64,000 bases of DNA from Gammaproteobacteria bacterium (GTDB lineage: Bacteria; Pseudomonadota; Gammaproteobacteria; Ga0077536), in assembly GCA_024234975.1 (NCBI GenBank), contig JACKNH010000012.1:46637-110636 (forward strand), in the 5' to 3' direction. Both the position numbers and the translations under genes were made by a program. Every line of letters starts with the position of its first letter. Position 1 is the stretch's first letter. Below the pieces are notes generated by a model. The model made no database searches and was not told where the DNA came from. It worked only from the letters and a program-made list of their open reading frames with translations. Positions 8,693 to 18,264 of this stretch are shown here, in pieces.

Positions 8693-9289
8693 CTACTGCA
8701 TTGATTTGCGCTGCTTGCGAGAAGCGAACAGTCCGGCAATTCCAAGGCCCGCCAGCGTCAGCGAGGTCGGTTCCGGTACCGTGGTGACTACGGTACCTAC
8801 ACGCTCGAAAGTCACAAGCGTTGCCTGCGAATAGGTATCGGTGGAAGTGTTGAGACCTGCGCCGAAACCGCCAGCGTTAACAGCCCAAGCGCTGTCTCCG
8901 GAGATGAGTGCAACAGTATTGAAATCCAGAAGGTTGGCATCGATCGGCGGCCCCGCGCTAACCGTATCCCATCTGTCGGGCACCCAGAGTATGCAAGTCG
9001 TGGTGTCGCTGCAGCCGCTGAAATAATTCAACCCTGGTATGGGCGATTGGTTGTTGAGTGCTGCCAGCAAGGCTGCGGAGACGTTGTTCGCCAGCGTCTG
9101 ATACGCCGGTGTGAACATCGATTCGGTGAAGTGGGCGTTCGGCACGCGGTCACCGATCACCAGATCATAAATACCACCATCCACCTCCAGCCCGGTCACC
9201 CCGGTGGGGGATATCATCGGTACGGCTGAGGCTGCGCCTGCAAGCGCAAGGAAAAGCGAACCTGCTGCAAACTGCATCGGTCGTTTCAT
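8693..9289 (-). CDS. PEP-CTERM sorting domain-containing exported protein
   Basis: A 198-residue secreted protein. An N-terminal signal peptide ('MKRPMQFAAGSLFLALAGAASA') is followed by a Gly/Asn/Thr-rich body with one likely disulfide pair in 'SGCSDTTTCILW'. The C-terminus is a textbook PEP-CTERM tripartite signal: 'VPEPTSLTLAGLGIAGLFASRKQRK', that is a VPEP motif, a hydrophobic helix and a basic cluster. Such proteins are processed by an exosortase (EpsH) after export, often in exopolysaccharide-producing bacteria. The start at 9289 is fixed by a strong GGAGGAG at 9301-9307; an upstream extension of 38 codons lacks support. No exosortase is encoded in this window. The function of the body is unknown. 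Confidence 0.9.
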   Translation of the reverse strand: MKRPMQFAAGSLFLALAGAASAVPMISPTGVTGLEVDGGIYDLVIGDRVPNAHFTESMFTPAYQTLANNVSAALLAALNNQSPIPGLNYFSGCSDTTTCILWVPDRWDTVSAGPPIDANLLDFNTVALISGDSAWAVNAGGFGAGLNTSTDTYSQATLVTFERVGTVVTTVPEPTSLTLAGLGIAGLFASRKQRKSMQ

Positions 9290-9704
9290 TATTCTTTTAC
9301 TCCTCCGTGATTTTTTTGTGCCGCTTGAGCGCACCTCGTACGACAGGACCGGTCCTGGTATCGGCGTAGTTTCAATGCGGAGCTTGAGTGCTACCGCATG
9401 CATCTACGTGGTTCCGAGCCAGGATGCATGAACCGCGTGCCGGTTTATCGTTGGACGAATACTACCGTATTGCGTCGCCAGCGGACATGATTGCCCTAGT
9501 CACAGCTGGTGAATGCCTGCACGTGTTTGGCATGGCATGGGTATAGGCGCAAACAGAAGGACTGGTTACGGCCGCGATGGGCACCGGGCTGATTTTCAGT
9601 GGTGAAGCGCCCGGAAAATCGGACCTTCAGGCGAATTCGGTGGTGGGAAATATTCCGACCCGACCCGGGCGTTGACGGCCTGGGTCGGGTCGGGAACAAC
9701 CGCA
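9290..9704. other. Intergenic region upstream of the PEP-CTERM gene
   Basis: No gene is supported. The region contains the promoter side of the PEP-CTERM gene (minus strand) and, near its right end, a strong hairpin after the aldehyde dehydrogenase stop. No sigma-54-type site was seen by eye in it. Confidence 0.4.
9655..9693 (-). terminator. Strong hairpin downstream of aldehyde dehydrogenase (terminator-like, no T-run)
   Basis: CCGACCCGACCC at 9655-9666 pairs perfectly with GGGTCGGGTCGG at 9682-9693, a 12-bp GC-rich stem with a 15-base loop. It starts 12 bases after the stop of the minus-strand aldehyde dehydrogenase. The lack of a U-tract makes intrinsic termination uncertain; transcript protection is an alternative. 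Confidence 0.55.
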
Positions 9705-11225
<1,521 letters not shown>

Positions 11226-11534
11226 TTAACTCCTGATTGAAAGCAATCGTTTGCCTGTCCAGCGAGGCGTTCGGGCGGGCCCTGGACAGCTTGTGTATTA
11301 CGGTGCAAGCGCTACCGGAGAGTTGGACGGGTTGCCAATATACGAACCTGCCGCAGCCACTCCGGCGACGTTCAGTCAATTTTTGAACAGGCGGTATCCT
11401 GCCACCATTTCATTCAAACCTGTAGACCTGCGGCGTGCCGCCTGGTGCACAGCGATACTGCGCCGCAGCATTGGCCGTCCACGTACAACAGGTGACCCCG
11501 GTCTGCGGCGCCGGGATCCGCCGCTGTGCGGAAA
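11226..11534. other. Intergenic region between the two aldehyde dehydrogenase genes
   Basis: No gene is supported. An 8-bp inverted repeat (CTGCGGCG at 11428-11435 and its complement at 11461-11468) lies about 65 bases beyond the stop of the upstream dehydrogenase and may act as a weak terminator. The rest should hold the promoter of the 9705-11225 gene; no confident -35/-10 pair was identified. Confidence 0.35.
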
Positions 11535-12887
11535 TTACTGCTGATGGATATACACCGCGCGCTCGTGGGAGAACGCCTTGAAACCGAAATGACCGTGGTA
11601 ACTGCCCATACCACTCTGATTCACGCCGCCGAAGGGCAGGCGGTTCTCCAGGTAGTGCGAAAACACGCCATTGACGGTGACCCCGCCGGAGGAGGTCCGG
11701 TTCAGCACCTTCTCGACATTGGCCGGGTGCGCGCTGTACACGTACAGCGCGAGCGGCTTGTCGCGCTGCTCGATGTATTCGATGACTTCATCGAGGTCGT
11801 CGTAGGTCATGACTGGAATGATTGGGCCGAATATCTCTTCCTGCAGAATCTGCATATCGGGCGTGACATCGGTCAGCAGGGTGGGGTGTATCGTGCGGTC
11901 CGCCGCCTCCAGCTGACCGCCCACGGCGACCTTGGCGCCCTTGGCGATGGCATCGTCGAACAGGCGCTTGATGCGGTCGAAATTCTGTGGGTTGACGATC
12001 TGCGCGATGCTTTCGGTCTTGAAGCTGCCGTCATCGCCGTACAGGTTCTCCTTCACCTTGGCCTGGAAACCTTCAACCAGGGCATCCCGCTGACCCTTGC
12101 GGACGAACACATAGTCGGGGCAGATGCACGCCTGACCGCCATTGAACTGCTTGGCGCCGGCGAGATCAGCGGCAATCTTTTTCACATCCGCGCCGTCGTC
12201 GACGATGACCGGCGACTTGCCGCCCAGCTCCAGTGTGACGCTGGCCAGATGTCTGGCCGCGGCGGCCATGACCAGTTTGCCTACGCGTGTACTGCCGGTG
12301 AAGAAGATGTGATTGAACGGTAATTCCAGCAAGGCCGTGGCAACCTCTACCGGGCCCTCGAACAACGCGACCTCCTGCTCATCGAACGCGTCGGCAATGA
12401 TGCGCGCGGCGACGCTGGCGGTCGCCGGACACAGGTCGGTCAGCTTTACCATGCAGCAGTTGCCGGCGGCAATCGCCGCGGCCAGCGGTCCGAGCACCAG
12501 GCCGAGCGGGAAATTCCACGGGCCGAGAATCAGGCAGACACCGCGCGCCTCGTATTCGATGCGGGCCTTGTCGTTCGGGTTCAACGATGGCGTCACCTCG
12601 ATCGGCGCCATCCACTGTTCGAGATGCTCGATGTTGCGATCAATGTTGCCGATGACGTTCAGGACTTCCGTGATGCGGATTTCCTGTTCCGGCTTGCGTG
12701 TGTCCTGCCGAACGGCAGCGACAATCTCGTCCGCATGGGCCTGCACCGCTTCCTTCAACCTGCGCAGCAGGGCTTTACGCTGTTCCGCGGTGGCAGCTTT
12801 CATCTCCCATTGGTGTTTGCGCTGAAGTGCGAATATGCGGGCAATATCAGCGGCGGTATCGGGGCTTACTGGGGTCGTAGTGGACAT
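11535..12887 (-). CDS. Aldehyde dehydrogenase, class 3-like (coniferyl/fatty aldehyde type)
   Basis: A 450-residue enzyme of the shorter class 3 aldehyde dehydrogenase branch, which lacks the long N-terminal region and ends in 'SGMGSYHGHFGFKAFSHERAVY', a signature of ALDH3/coniferyl-aldehyde-dehydrogenase relatives. The nucleotide-site blocks are 'GVCLILGPWNFPLGLVLGPLAAAIAAGNCCMVK' and 'IFFTGSTRVGK'. The Glu is in 'TLELGGKSPVIVDD' and the catalytic Cys in 'FNGGQACICPDYVF'. The ATG at 12887 is preferred because it has AGGTG upstream, while a start ten codons earlier has no ribosome-binding site. It probably oxidises a hydrophobic or aromatic aldehyde; the exact substrate is not readable. Confidence 0.9.
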   Translation of the reverse strand: MSTTTPVSPDTAADIARIFALQRKHQWEMKAATAEQRKALLRRLKEAVQAHADEIVAAVRQDTRKPEQEIRITEVLNVIGNIDRNIEHLEQWMAPIEVTPSLNPNDKARIEYEARGVCLILGPWNFPLGLVLGPLAAAIAAGNCCMVKLTDLCPATASVAARIIADAFDEQEVALFEGPVEVATALLELPFNHIFFTGSTRVGKLVMAAAARHLASVTLELGGKSPVIVDDGADVKKIAADLAGAKQFNGGQACICPDYVFVRKGQRDALVEGFQAKVKENLYGDDGSFKTESIAQIVNPQNFDRIKRLFDDAIAKGAKVAVGGQLEAADRTIHPTLLTDVTPDMQILQEEIFGPIIPVMTYDDLDEVIEYIEQRDKPLALYVYSAHPANVEKVLNRTSSGGVTVNGVFSHYLENRLPFGGVNQSGMGSYHGHFGFKAFSHERAVYIHQQ

Positions 12888-12982
12888 CGGGGCACCTGCA
12901 TTCGGGACAGCAAACAAGGGCAGCGAATATGCAGGGATTCGCTGTGCGGCGCAAGGCTTCGGCGGCCTTCCTGGCCACGAGT

Positions 12983-13006
12983 CGGGCGGCCAGCAAAAGC
13001 CGCCCG
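12983..13006 (-). terminator. GC-rich hairpin after the MFS gene
   Basis: CGGGCGGC at 12983-12990 pairs with GCCGCCCG at 12999-13006 around an 8-base loop. It lies about 70 bases after the stop of the minus-strand permease gene. No T-run follows, so termination is only a possibility. Confidence 0.4.
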
Positions 13007-13078
13007 GAACTCAACTATACATGCGTAGTGTTCGAAGCCGGCGTGTGGAATGCCGGAATCGAGACGGTAAAGCGGCTA

Positions 13079-14428
13079 TCAGGCAGCTTTTGCCGTGGAC
13101 GGCGGTACGTGTTTTTCCTCGTCGATGATGAAGGCCGCGGCGGAGGTCAATATCGCGCCTATGCACAGCACGGTGAAGAACGGAATCGCACTCTCGCCGC
13201 CGAGGTCCAGCAATTTGCCGCCAAGAGCCGAAGAGGTGATGGCGCCGATACGCGCCATGAAGATGCCGAAGCCGATACCCGCCGAGCGACACGATGAGGG
13301 GTAGCCGCGCGTCATGATGGCGTAGTTGGCGGCAACGCCGGCGCTGAAAATGGCGGCAGCCAGGCCGACCAGCGCGATGACCACGTTCTGTTCACTGGCC
13401 GTGGGTACATCGGAAAGCGTTTCCACCTTCCAGCCCAGTGCCAGCAACGCGAGCAGCAGCGTGATGCTGATCAACAGCACCATCAGTTTCGAGCCGAAGC
13501 GCTGAATCAGAAAGCCCACCGCGATGGAGGCGAAGATCGAAGTCAGGCCGGCAACGAAGATGGCATAGGATGCCTGTTCAAAGGCGAAACCACGCGCAGT
13601 CAACATCGTCGTGGTCCAGTTCAGCACGCCGTAAGCCACCATGATTACCGACATGAAGGTGATACATACGCCGATGTTCATACGCAGGTTACTGCGGTGG
13701 AACACACCTACCGAACCGGTTGCCGTATCGCCGGCATGCCGATCGGGCACGAGATCGATCTGCTCGTCAGTAATCTTGCGCAGGGCCTTCTGCGCTTCGT
13801 CCTTCTTGCCACGGGTGAGCAGGAACGTGGGGCTGTCGCGCAGGAAGGCGACGATCAAGACCATACAGAGGATCAGCGTGGCGACGCCGAAGAACACGAA
13901 TGCGCCGCGCCAGCCATATTCCGCGATGACCGAGGGCGCCAGCAGACCGGCGATCGAACTGCCGGCAGGCGTGCCTACCGATATTGTTGTCGCTGCTACG
14001 GAACGCCAGCGCTCCGGTACCCATTCACCGGCCATCGTGATGGCGTTGGAGTAGGCGCCACCGAAGCCCAGGCCACCGACCACGCGCCAGAACGCCATCA
14101 TCCATACGCCATCGGAAGTGCTGGCCGCAATGGTGCCGATCGAAAAGACCGCCGCTGACAGCGCCAACGACCAGCGCCGTCCGACGCTGTCGCCCAGCCA
14201 GCCACCAGACCAGGAGCCGAGACCGAATCCCACCAGAGACGCGCTGACGGCAATGCCAAAAGTGCCGCGGTCAGTGCCGAAATCATCAATGATGAGTGGT
14301 GCCATGAGACCGAGCAGCTGCTGGTCCAGGCCATCAGCGACCAACACGAACATACAGATGAGGAAGGTCACAATAGAGAATGCGCGCAGCGGTTGGCGCG
14401 AGAGGACTTCACTGAAGCTGGCTGACAT
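13079..14428 (-). CDS. MFS transporter, aromatic acid:H+ symporter-like
   Basis: A 449-residue inner-membrane protein with about twelve predicted helices. The first helix-loop region 'FVLVADGLDQQLLGLMAPLIIDDFG' and the following 'GFGLGSWSGGWLGDSVGRRW' match the AAHS branch of the major facilitator superfamily (PcaK/BenK type). That branch characteristically has a D-G-x-D in helix 1 and an R-x-G-R-R-type loop between helices 2 and 3. The start at 14428 follows GAGGAACC directly; the 16-codon upstream extension is not supported. Together with the two aldehyde dehydrogenases and the Rieske oxygenase nearby, it probably imports an aromatic or related carboxylate. The substrate assignment is inference. 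Confidence 0.88.
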   Translation of the reverse strand: MSASFSEVLSRQPLRAFSIVTFLICMFVLVADGLDQQLLGLMAPLIIDDFGTDRGTFGIAVSASLVGFGLGSWSGGWLGDSVGRRWSLALSAAVFSIGTIAASTSDGVWMMAFWRVVGGLGFGGAYSNAITMAGEWVPERWRSVAATTISVGTPAGSSIAGLLAPSVIAEYGWRGAFVFFGVATLILCMVLIVAFLRDSPTFLLTRGKKDEAQKALRKITDEQIDLVPDRHAGDTATGSVGVFHRSNLRMNIGVCITFMSVIMVAYGVLNWTTTMLTARGFAFEQASYAIFVAGLTSIFASIAVGFLIQRFGSKLMVLLISITLLLALLALGWKVETLSDVPTASEQNVVIALVGLAAAIFSAGVAANYAIMTRGYPSSCRSAGIGFGIFMARIGAITSSALGGKLLDLGGESAIPFFTVLCIGAILTSAAAFIIDEEKHVPPSTAKAA

Positions 14429-14720
14429 GGTTCCTCGCTCGTGTTGTGGTTGGAATGGCGAAACGGCCAGCAGCATAAGCGGCTACGCGCGTCGCGTCGA
14501 GTCACAATTGCGCCGGAACTGATATTCACCGGACAGGATTCCGATGCGCAAAGGGGCTCGCTGGCCGCGAAATTCTTTTTGTTGCAGGGCAGCTCAAGCA
14601 GCCCCACCGGATGCTTGCGTGTCGGCTGACAGCGCCTTTGAAAGGCGTGAATGACGCGACTGCATGGACGGAACCTTGCCCGGTGCCGTATCTTCGCTGC
14701 TTTCCCGTGGAGACTGATTC

Positions 14721-15233
14721 ATGCGCGTCCGGATGATGATTGTGATTGCCTTGATGAGCCTTGCCGGCAAGTTGCCCGCAGCTGAGCTCGAACGCCCCGC
14801 GCCGACGCCGGACAGCCTGCAGGCAGAGGTGGACTATCTGCGCAGCATCATGCCGGGCCAGGCCTTCGCCATGACCCAGATTGCCTACAATTTCAGCAAT
14901 CTCTGGTTCGCGGCGCAGGCGGGCAATTGGCCGCTGGCCAATTTCTACCTGGGTGAAACCCGTGTGCGGCTGCGCTGGGCCATGCGCATCCAGCCGGTCC
15001 GCCGGATAAGCAGCGGCCCGATCGAAATCGCACCCATCGCCGAAGCCCTCGAAGCCAACCAGATCATGGCAGTGGGTCACGCCATCGAAGCCAGGGACAA
15101 GGCCGGTTTCGTTGCCGCCTACACCAATCTCATGCACGGTTGCCAGGGCTGTCATGAAGCCAGCGAGAAACCGTATCTGAAGCTGCAGATCCCGACGGCG
15201 CCGGCCGAGCCCATGATCGATTTCGCGCCCTAG
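14721..15233 (+). CDS. Exported c-type cytochrome with a single C-terminal CxxCH
   Basis: A 170-residue periplasmic protein. A signal peptide of about 21 residues ('MRVRMMIVIALMSLAGKLPAA') precedes a helical domain. Near the C-terminus 'HGCQGCHEAS' (Cys141, Cys144, His145) is a heme-c attachment site. One heme site placed at the end of a helical domain resembles cytochrome c'-like proteins. GGAG precedes the start. Its position 139 bases before a Rieske oxygenase raises the possibility of a role in electron supply, but a periplasmic cytochrome would not normally feed a cytoplasmic oxygenase, so the link may be only positional. Confidence 0.8.
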   Translation: MRVRMMIVIALMSLAGKLPAAELERPAPTPDSLQAEVDYLRSIMPGQAFAMTQIAYNFSNLWFAAQAGNWPLANFYLGETRVRLRWAMRIQPVRRISSGPIEIAPIAEALEANQIMAVGHAIEARDKAGFVAAYTNLMHGCQGCHEASEKPYLKLQIPTAPAEPMIDFAP

Positions 15234-15372
15234 AAGCGGTTTGAGTCTCCGCGCACCGACGATTACATGAGCTTGAACTGCGACGCGGCGATGCGATTGA
15301 ATGCGGCATTGATATGCTGGCGCCGGCGCGCCGTCCAACCTCAGTCAAATTCATCACAACGGAGTCGGTGCG

Positions 15373-16398
15373 ATGATCGTGCGGAATGCCTGGTACCTGG
15401 CGGCGTGGGCTGAAGAGGTTTGCATCAAACCGCTTGCCCGGCGCATCTGCAATCAACCCGTAGTCTTGTTCAGATCGCTGCAGGGTGAGGCTTGCGCGCT
15501 GATTGACAGTTGCGCGCATCGTGGAGCGCCGCTGAGTCTTGGCACGGTGGTGGAGAAGGGTATCCGCTGCAATTACCACGGGGTGGTTTTCGGCTGTTCG
15601 GGCGTGTGCGCGGAGATCCCCAATCAGCAGATGATTCCGGAGAAGGCCCGGGTCACGAAGTTTCCGCTGGTGGAAAAGGATGAAATGCTGTGGATCTGGA
15701 TTGGCGACGAAGATAAGGCCGATCCGTCGCTGATCCCGGACTATCCGTTCCACGGTGACGCGGCCTGGCCGAATACGAAAACCATGGCGCCGGTGGCCAG
15801 CAGCTACCTGTTGATCGCCGACAACCTGCTCGACGCCACGCACCTCGCCTATGTCCACGGCAACACCGTCGGTGGCGCCAACCCCAACGTACACATGACG
15901 GCCAAGTCATCCTTGCGGTTGACGGAACACGGCCACCGTTTCGAGCGGTTGATGTGTAACGCACCGCCACCGCCGGCGTATTCGGCGTGCGTTCAGTTCG
16001 CGGGAATGATCGATCGCTGGCAGGAGTTCGATTTCATTGCGCCCAGCACGGTGCTGCAGTATTCCGGCGGTGTACCCGCGGGTGCGGACCGCAATACGGC
16101 AGGCGCACCGCGATTCGACATGCGCATCTTCCACTCGGCCACGCCGGCCACGGATGATACCTGCTATTACTTCTATTCAGTGGCCAACGGCCACGACGTG
16201 GATGACCCGAAGGCGACCGAGACAATCTTCGACCAGGTGGGCGCGGCGATTGTCGAGGACAAGCTGTTCATCGAGGCGCAACAACAACGCGTCAAGGAGC
16301 TTGGCGATGAGCGGTTGTTTGATAACACCGCCGACGCCGCGCGCATCATGGCCCGCCGCGCCCTGCGCAATTACAACAAACGGCATAACCCCGATTGA
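15373..16398 (+). CDS. Rieske (2Fe-2S) aromatic oxygenase, VanA-like alpha subunit
   Basis: A 341-residue cytoplasmic oxygenase. The Rieske cluster ligands are Cys47, His49, Cys66 and His69 ('SCAHRGAPL' and 'RCNYHGVVF'). The mononuclear iron site is 'NLLDATHLAYVH' with Asn151, Asp154, His157 and His162, matching the D/N-x2-D-x2-H-x4-H pattern. Length and architecture resemble vanillate O-demethylase and related O-demethylases or hydroxylases, which need a separate ferredoxin reductase; none is seen here. The ATG at 15373 follows GGAG. It probably hydroxylates or demethylates an aromatic or terpenoid compound handled by the surrounding dehydrogenases and permease. Confidence 0.9.
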   Translation: MIVRNAWYLAAWAEEVCIKPLARRICNQPVVLFRSLQGEACALIDSCAHRGAPLSLGTVVEKGIRCNYHGVVFGCSGVCAEIPNQQMIPEKARVTKFPLVEKDEMLWIWIGDEDKADPSLIPDYPFHGDAAWPNTKTMAPVASSYLLIADNLLDATHLAYVHGNTVGGANPNVHMTAKSSLRLTEHGHRFERLMCNAPPPPAYSACVQFAGMIDRWQEFDFIAPSTVLQYSGGVPAGADRNTAGAPRFDMRIFHSATPATDDTCYYFYSVANGHDVDDPKATETIFDQVGAAIVEDKLFIEAQQQRVKELGDERLFDNTADAARIMARRALRNYNKRHNPD

Positions 16399-16442
16399 CG
16401 CCAGAACAGCGTGCTGCCGGCCTGGCATCTGAATACCGACAG

Positions 16443-16868
16443 CTATTGGGGGGCGTTGGTACTCAGTCCCAGCCAGACTTCAGCGATTTTGCCGTTACTG
16501 ACCCTGAACAGCATCAGCGCCTTGGTGGTCACAGGCTGCCCGTTCATTGTTACCGACGCGTTGTAGTCGATTGCAAACAGATTGCCATCGCCTGTCAGGT
16601 ATTCCATCGACATCTTCGGGTTCGTAATCGTCTTGCGCGATTCAATGATGAACTGCTTGTGGTCGGCAAAGCTGTTGATCGGATAACCGTGGTAGACCAC
16701 GTAGGCATCTTCCACGGCTTCCAGCGCCTCGAACCGGCCTTCCAGCCACGCCTGCTCTTCGGCTTTGACGAAGCGCTCTGCCAGATCACGCAGATCCGTC
16801 TGCGCAAAGGCGCTGGATATCGTAAGCAGGTACAGCGCTGCGATAGACCAGCGTGTCATTCGTTTCAT
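16443..16868 (-). CDS. Exported SnoaL/NTF2-like protein
   Basis: A 141-residue protein with a signal peptide ('MKRMTRWSIAALYLLTISSAFAQ') and a single cone-shaped NTF2/SnoaL-like domain. The helix 'LAERFVKAEEQAWLEGRFEALEAVEDAYVVYHGYP' is followed by the sheet ending 'KALMLFRVSNGKIAEVWLGLS', the typical closing strand of this fold. Its start codon overlaps the stop of the upstream gene (ATGA at 16865-16868) and it has no ribosome-binding site of its own, so translation is coupled. SnoaL-like domains serve as hydratases, cyclases or ligand-binding modules; the reaction here is unknown. Export to the periplasm is uncommon for this family. Confidence 0.8.
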   Translation of the reverse strand: MKRMTRWSIAALYLLTISSAFAQTDLRDLAERFVKAEEQAWLEGRFEALEAVEDAYVVYHGYPINSFADHKQFIIESRKTITNPKMSMEYLTGDGNLFAIDYNASVTMNGQPVTTKALMLFRVSNGKIAEVWLGLSTNAPQ

Positions 16869-17911
16869 ATTTCAATCGCGATGTCTGCCGACGAAGTAGC
16901 GGGCATATCGTTGGCCCGCCTGCCGCGGCGGCGCGCAAGCACCGCCAATGCCGGCGCCATCAATAACAGCGATGCAGGTAACGGCACCGGCGTCGTGGCG
17001 ATAGTGACGTTGCCCAGCAACGGGTCGGCAGATTGGAAGCTGTAGCCCTCCGGCAGCAATATCCGCAGCGAACCGGTATTGGAAAAATCCACTGCGCCTG
17101 AGGAGGCCAGGACCGAGATGCCGTCCTCGATGTCGCTGTCATTCGGGTCGGGTTCCGGGGCGGCCAGGCCAATCAGATTGGCGACGACGGTGAACACGTC
17201 GTCGGTTGCCAATGGAACGACCATGCGGATGATGGCATGCAGATTGCTGGCATCACTGCCGAGAATTTCGAAACTGGTACCGGCAAACGGTGAACTGATG
17301 ACGCCAGATGTCAGCGCATCCGATTCCTCGCTTTCGGTCAGAATCTCGACGGCGCCGCCGCTCAGCGCGGTGGACACGAAGCTTAGGGTGGAGATAAACA
17401 ACCTGCCTTCGGGAATCGTCGGCGGAATGAACTGATCCAGCGTGACGACGGACAGCACACCGCTCAGATCCAGCGTCGGTGTGCCGGAATGGGTGGCGAA
17501 GGTACCGTGGAATTCAAATTCAAACGTGGCATCGACGACTGCTGCACCACCGCCGTTGTTCACCACCGTGAAGTCCTGTACCTGCAGGATACTGCCGGCC
17601 GAGGCGCCGAGGGCATCGGTACCGAGGTCCAGTACCGCCGAAGAGGTCATGGTCATCCCGGCGTAGCCACCCATGGTGCCGTTGCTCGTGTCGACGCGGG
17701 CATACGTCAGCGTCTCCATACCTTTTGATGTGACGAACGGCGTCATCGCGGCGTTGGCTTCGAGCAGGCCCTCGCCGTCTATGACCTCGGAGTCATTCAA
17801 ACCGCTATCGTCAACCGGCCCCCTTACCACCTGTCCGTGACCAAAGGCATTGGCGCAAAACAACGTCGACAGTATCGCGACACCCAGCAGATTCGGTTTA
17901 TTCAGAGCCAA
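16865..17911 (-). CDS. Exported PEP-CTERM-like (VPLPASL variant) protein
   Basis: A 348-residue secreted protein of unknown function. The best start is a TTG at 17911, which has GGAG seven bases upstream and yields a clean signal peptide ('MALNKPNLLGVAILSTLFCANAFG'). A GTG 25 codons earlier keeps the frame but lacks a ribosome-binding site. The body is rich in Ser, Thr, Val and Gly, is acidic and beta-like, and has no recognised motif. The C-terminus 'VPLPASLLLMAPALAVLARRRGRR' (about residues 311-334) is a variant of the PEP-CTERM sorting signal, followed by an unusual extra 14-residue tail. It is translationally coupled to the SnoaL-like gene, so the two exported proteins are probably made together. 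Confidence 0.72.
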   Translation of the reverse strand: MALNKPNLLGVAILSTLFCANAFGHGQVVRGPVDDSGLNDSEVIDGEGLLEANAAMTPFVTSKGMETLTYARVDTSNGTMGGYAGMTMTSSAVLDLGTDALGASAGSILQVQDFTVVNNGGGAAVVDATFEFEFHGTFATHSGTPTLDLSGVLSVVTLDQFIPPTIPEGRLFISTLSFVSTALSGGAVEILTESEESDALTSGVISSPFAGTSFEILGSDASNLHAIIRMVVPLATDDVFTVVANLIGLAAPEPDPNDSDIEDGISVLASSGAVDFSNTGSLRILLPEGYSFQSADPLLGNVTIATTPVPLPASLLLMAPALAVLARRRGRRANDMPATSSADIAIEI

Positions 17912-18264
17912 GAGCGTTCTCCGTAAATGAAAGCCTGCACCGAGTCCGGCAGGCCGACGCATCACGGCGGCGGCGCCGAACGGCACATTAATTATTCAAT
18001 TCCTGCATGAAATGAATGTGAAACGCCGCGCCCTGAGCTTCCCCGTTGATGTGCAGGTGCGGCAAGCAACAGGGTGCCAAATTCAACAGGATTTGGCGAC
18101 CGGTTGCCAGCGGTAAATTGTCACTATTCGGCTGCCGAGTAACTCAGAAGCGCGGAGTGCAGCTGCCTTGTTCGGGTCGGTCGTTGTGCAAGGGGGCCTC
18201 GGTTCCGGACCAGCCGTGGCATCATCTTCCACTGAGCTACGCCTGAGGGCCCGAGGGGGACGAT
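17912..18264. other. Divergent intergenic region
   Basis: No gene is supported. It separates the minus-strand PEP-CTERM-like gene from the plus-strand triple-SnoaL gene, so it should carry both promoters. An AT-rich block at 17984-18020, bounded by CACATT and its complement AATGTG, is the most promoter-like part. A G-rich ribosome-binding site sits immediately before the GTG start at 18265. Confidence 0.4.

Noticed and set aside
11526..12323. Plus-strand open frame (265 codons) opposite the class 3 aldehyde dehydrogenase
   Set aside because: Mirror frame of a confident gene; Asp/His/Val-rich with no domain.
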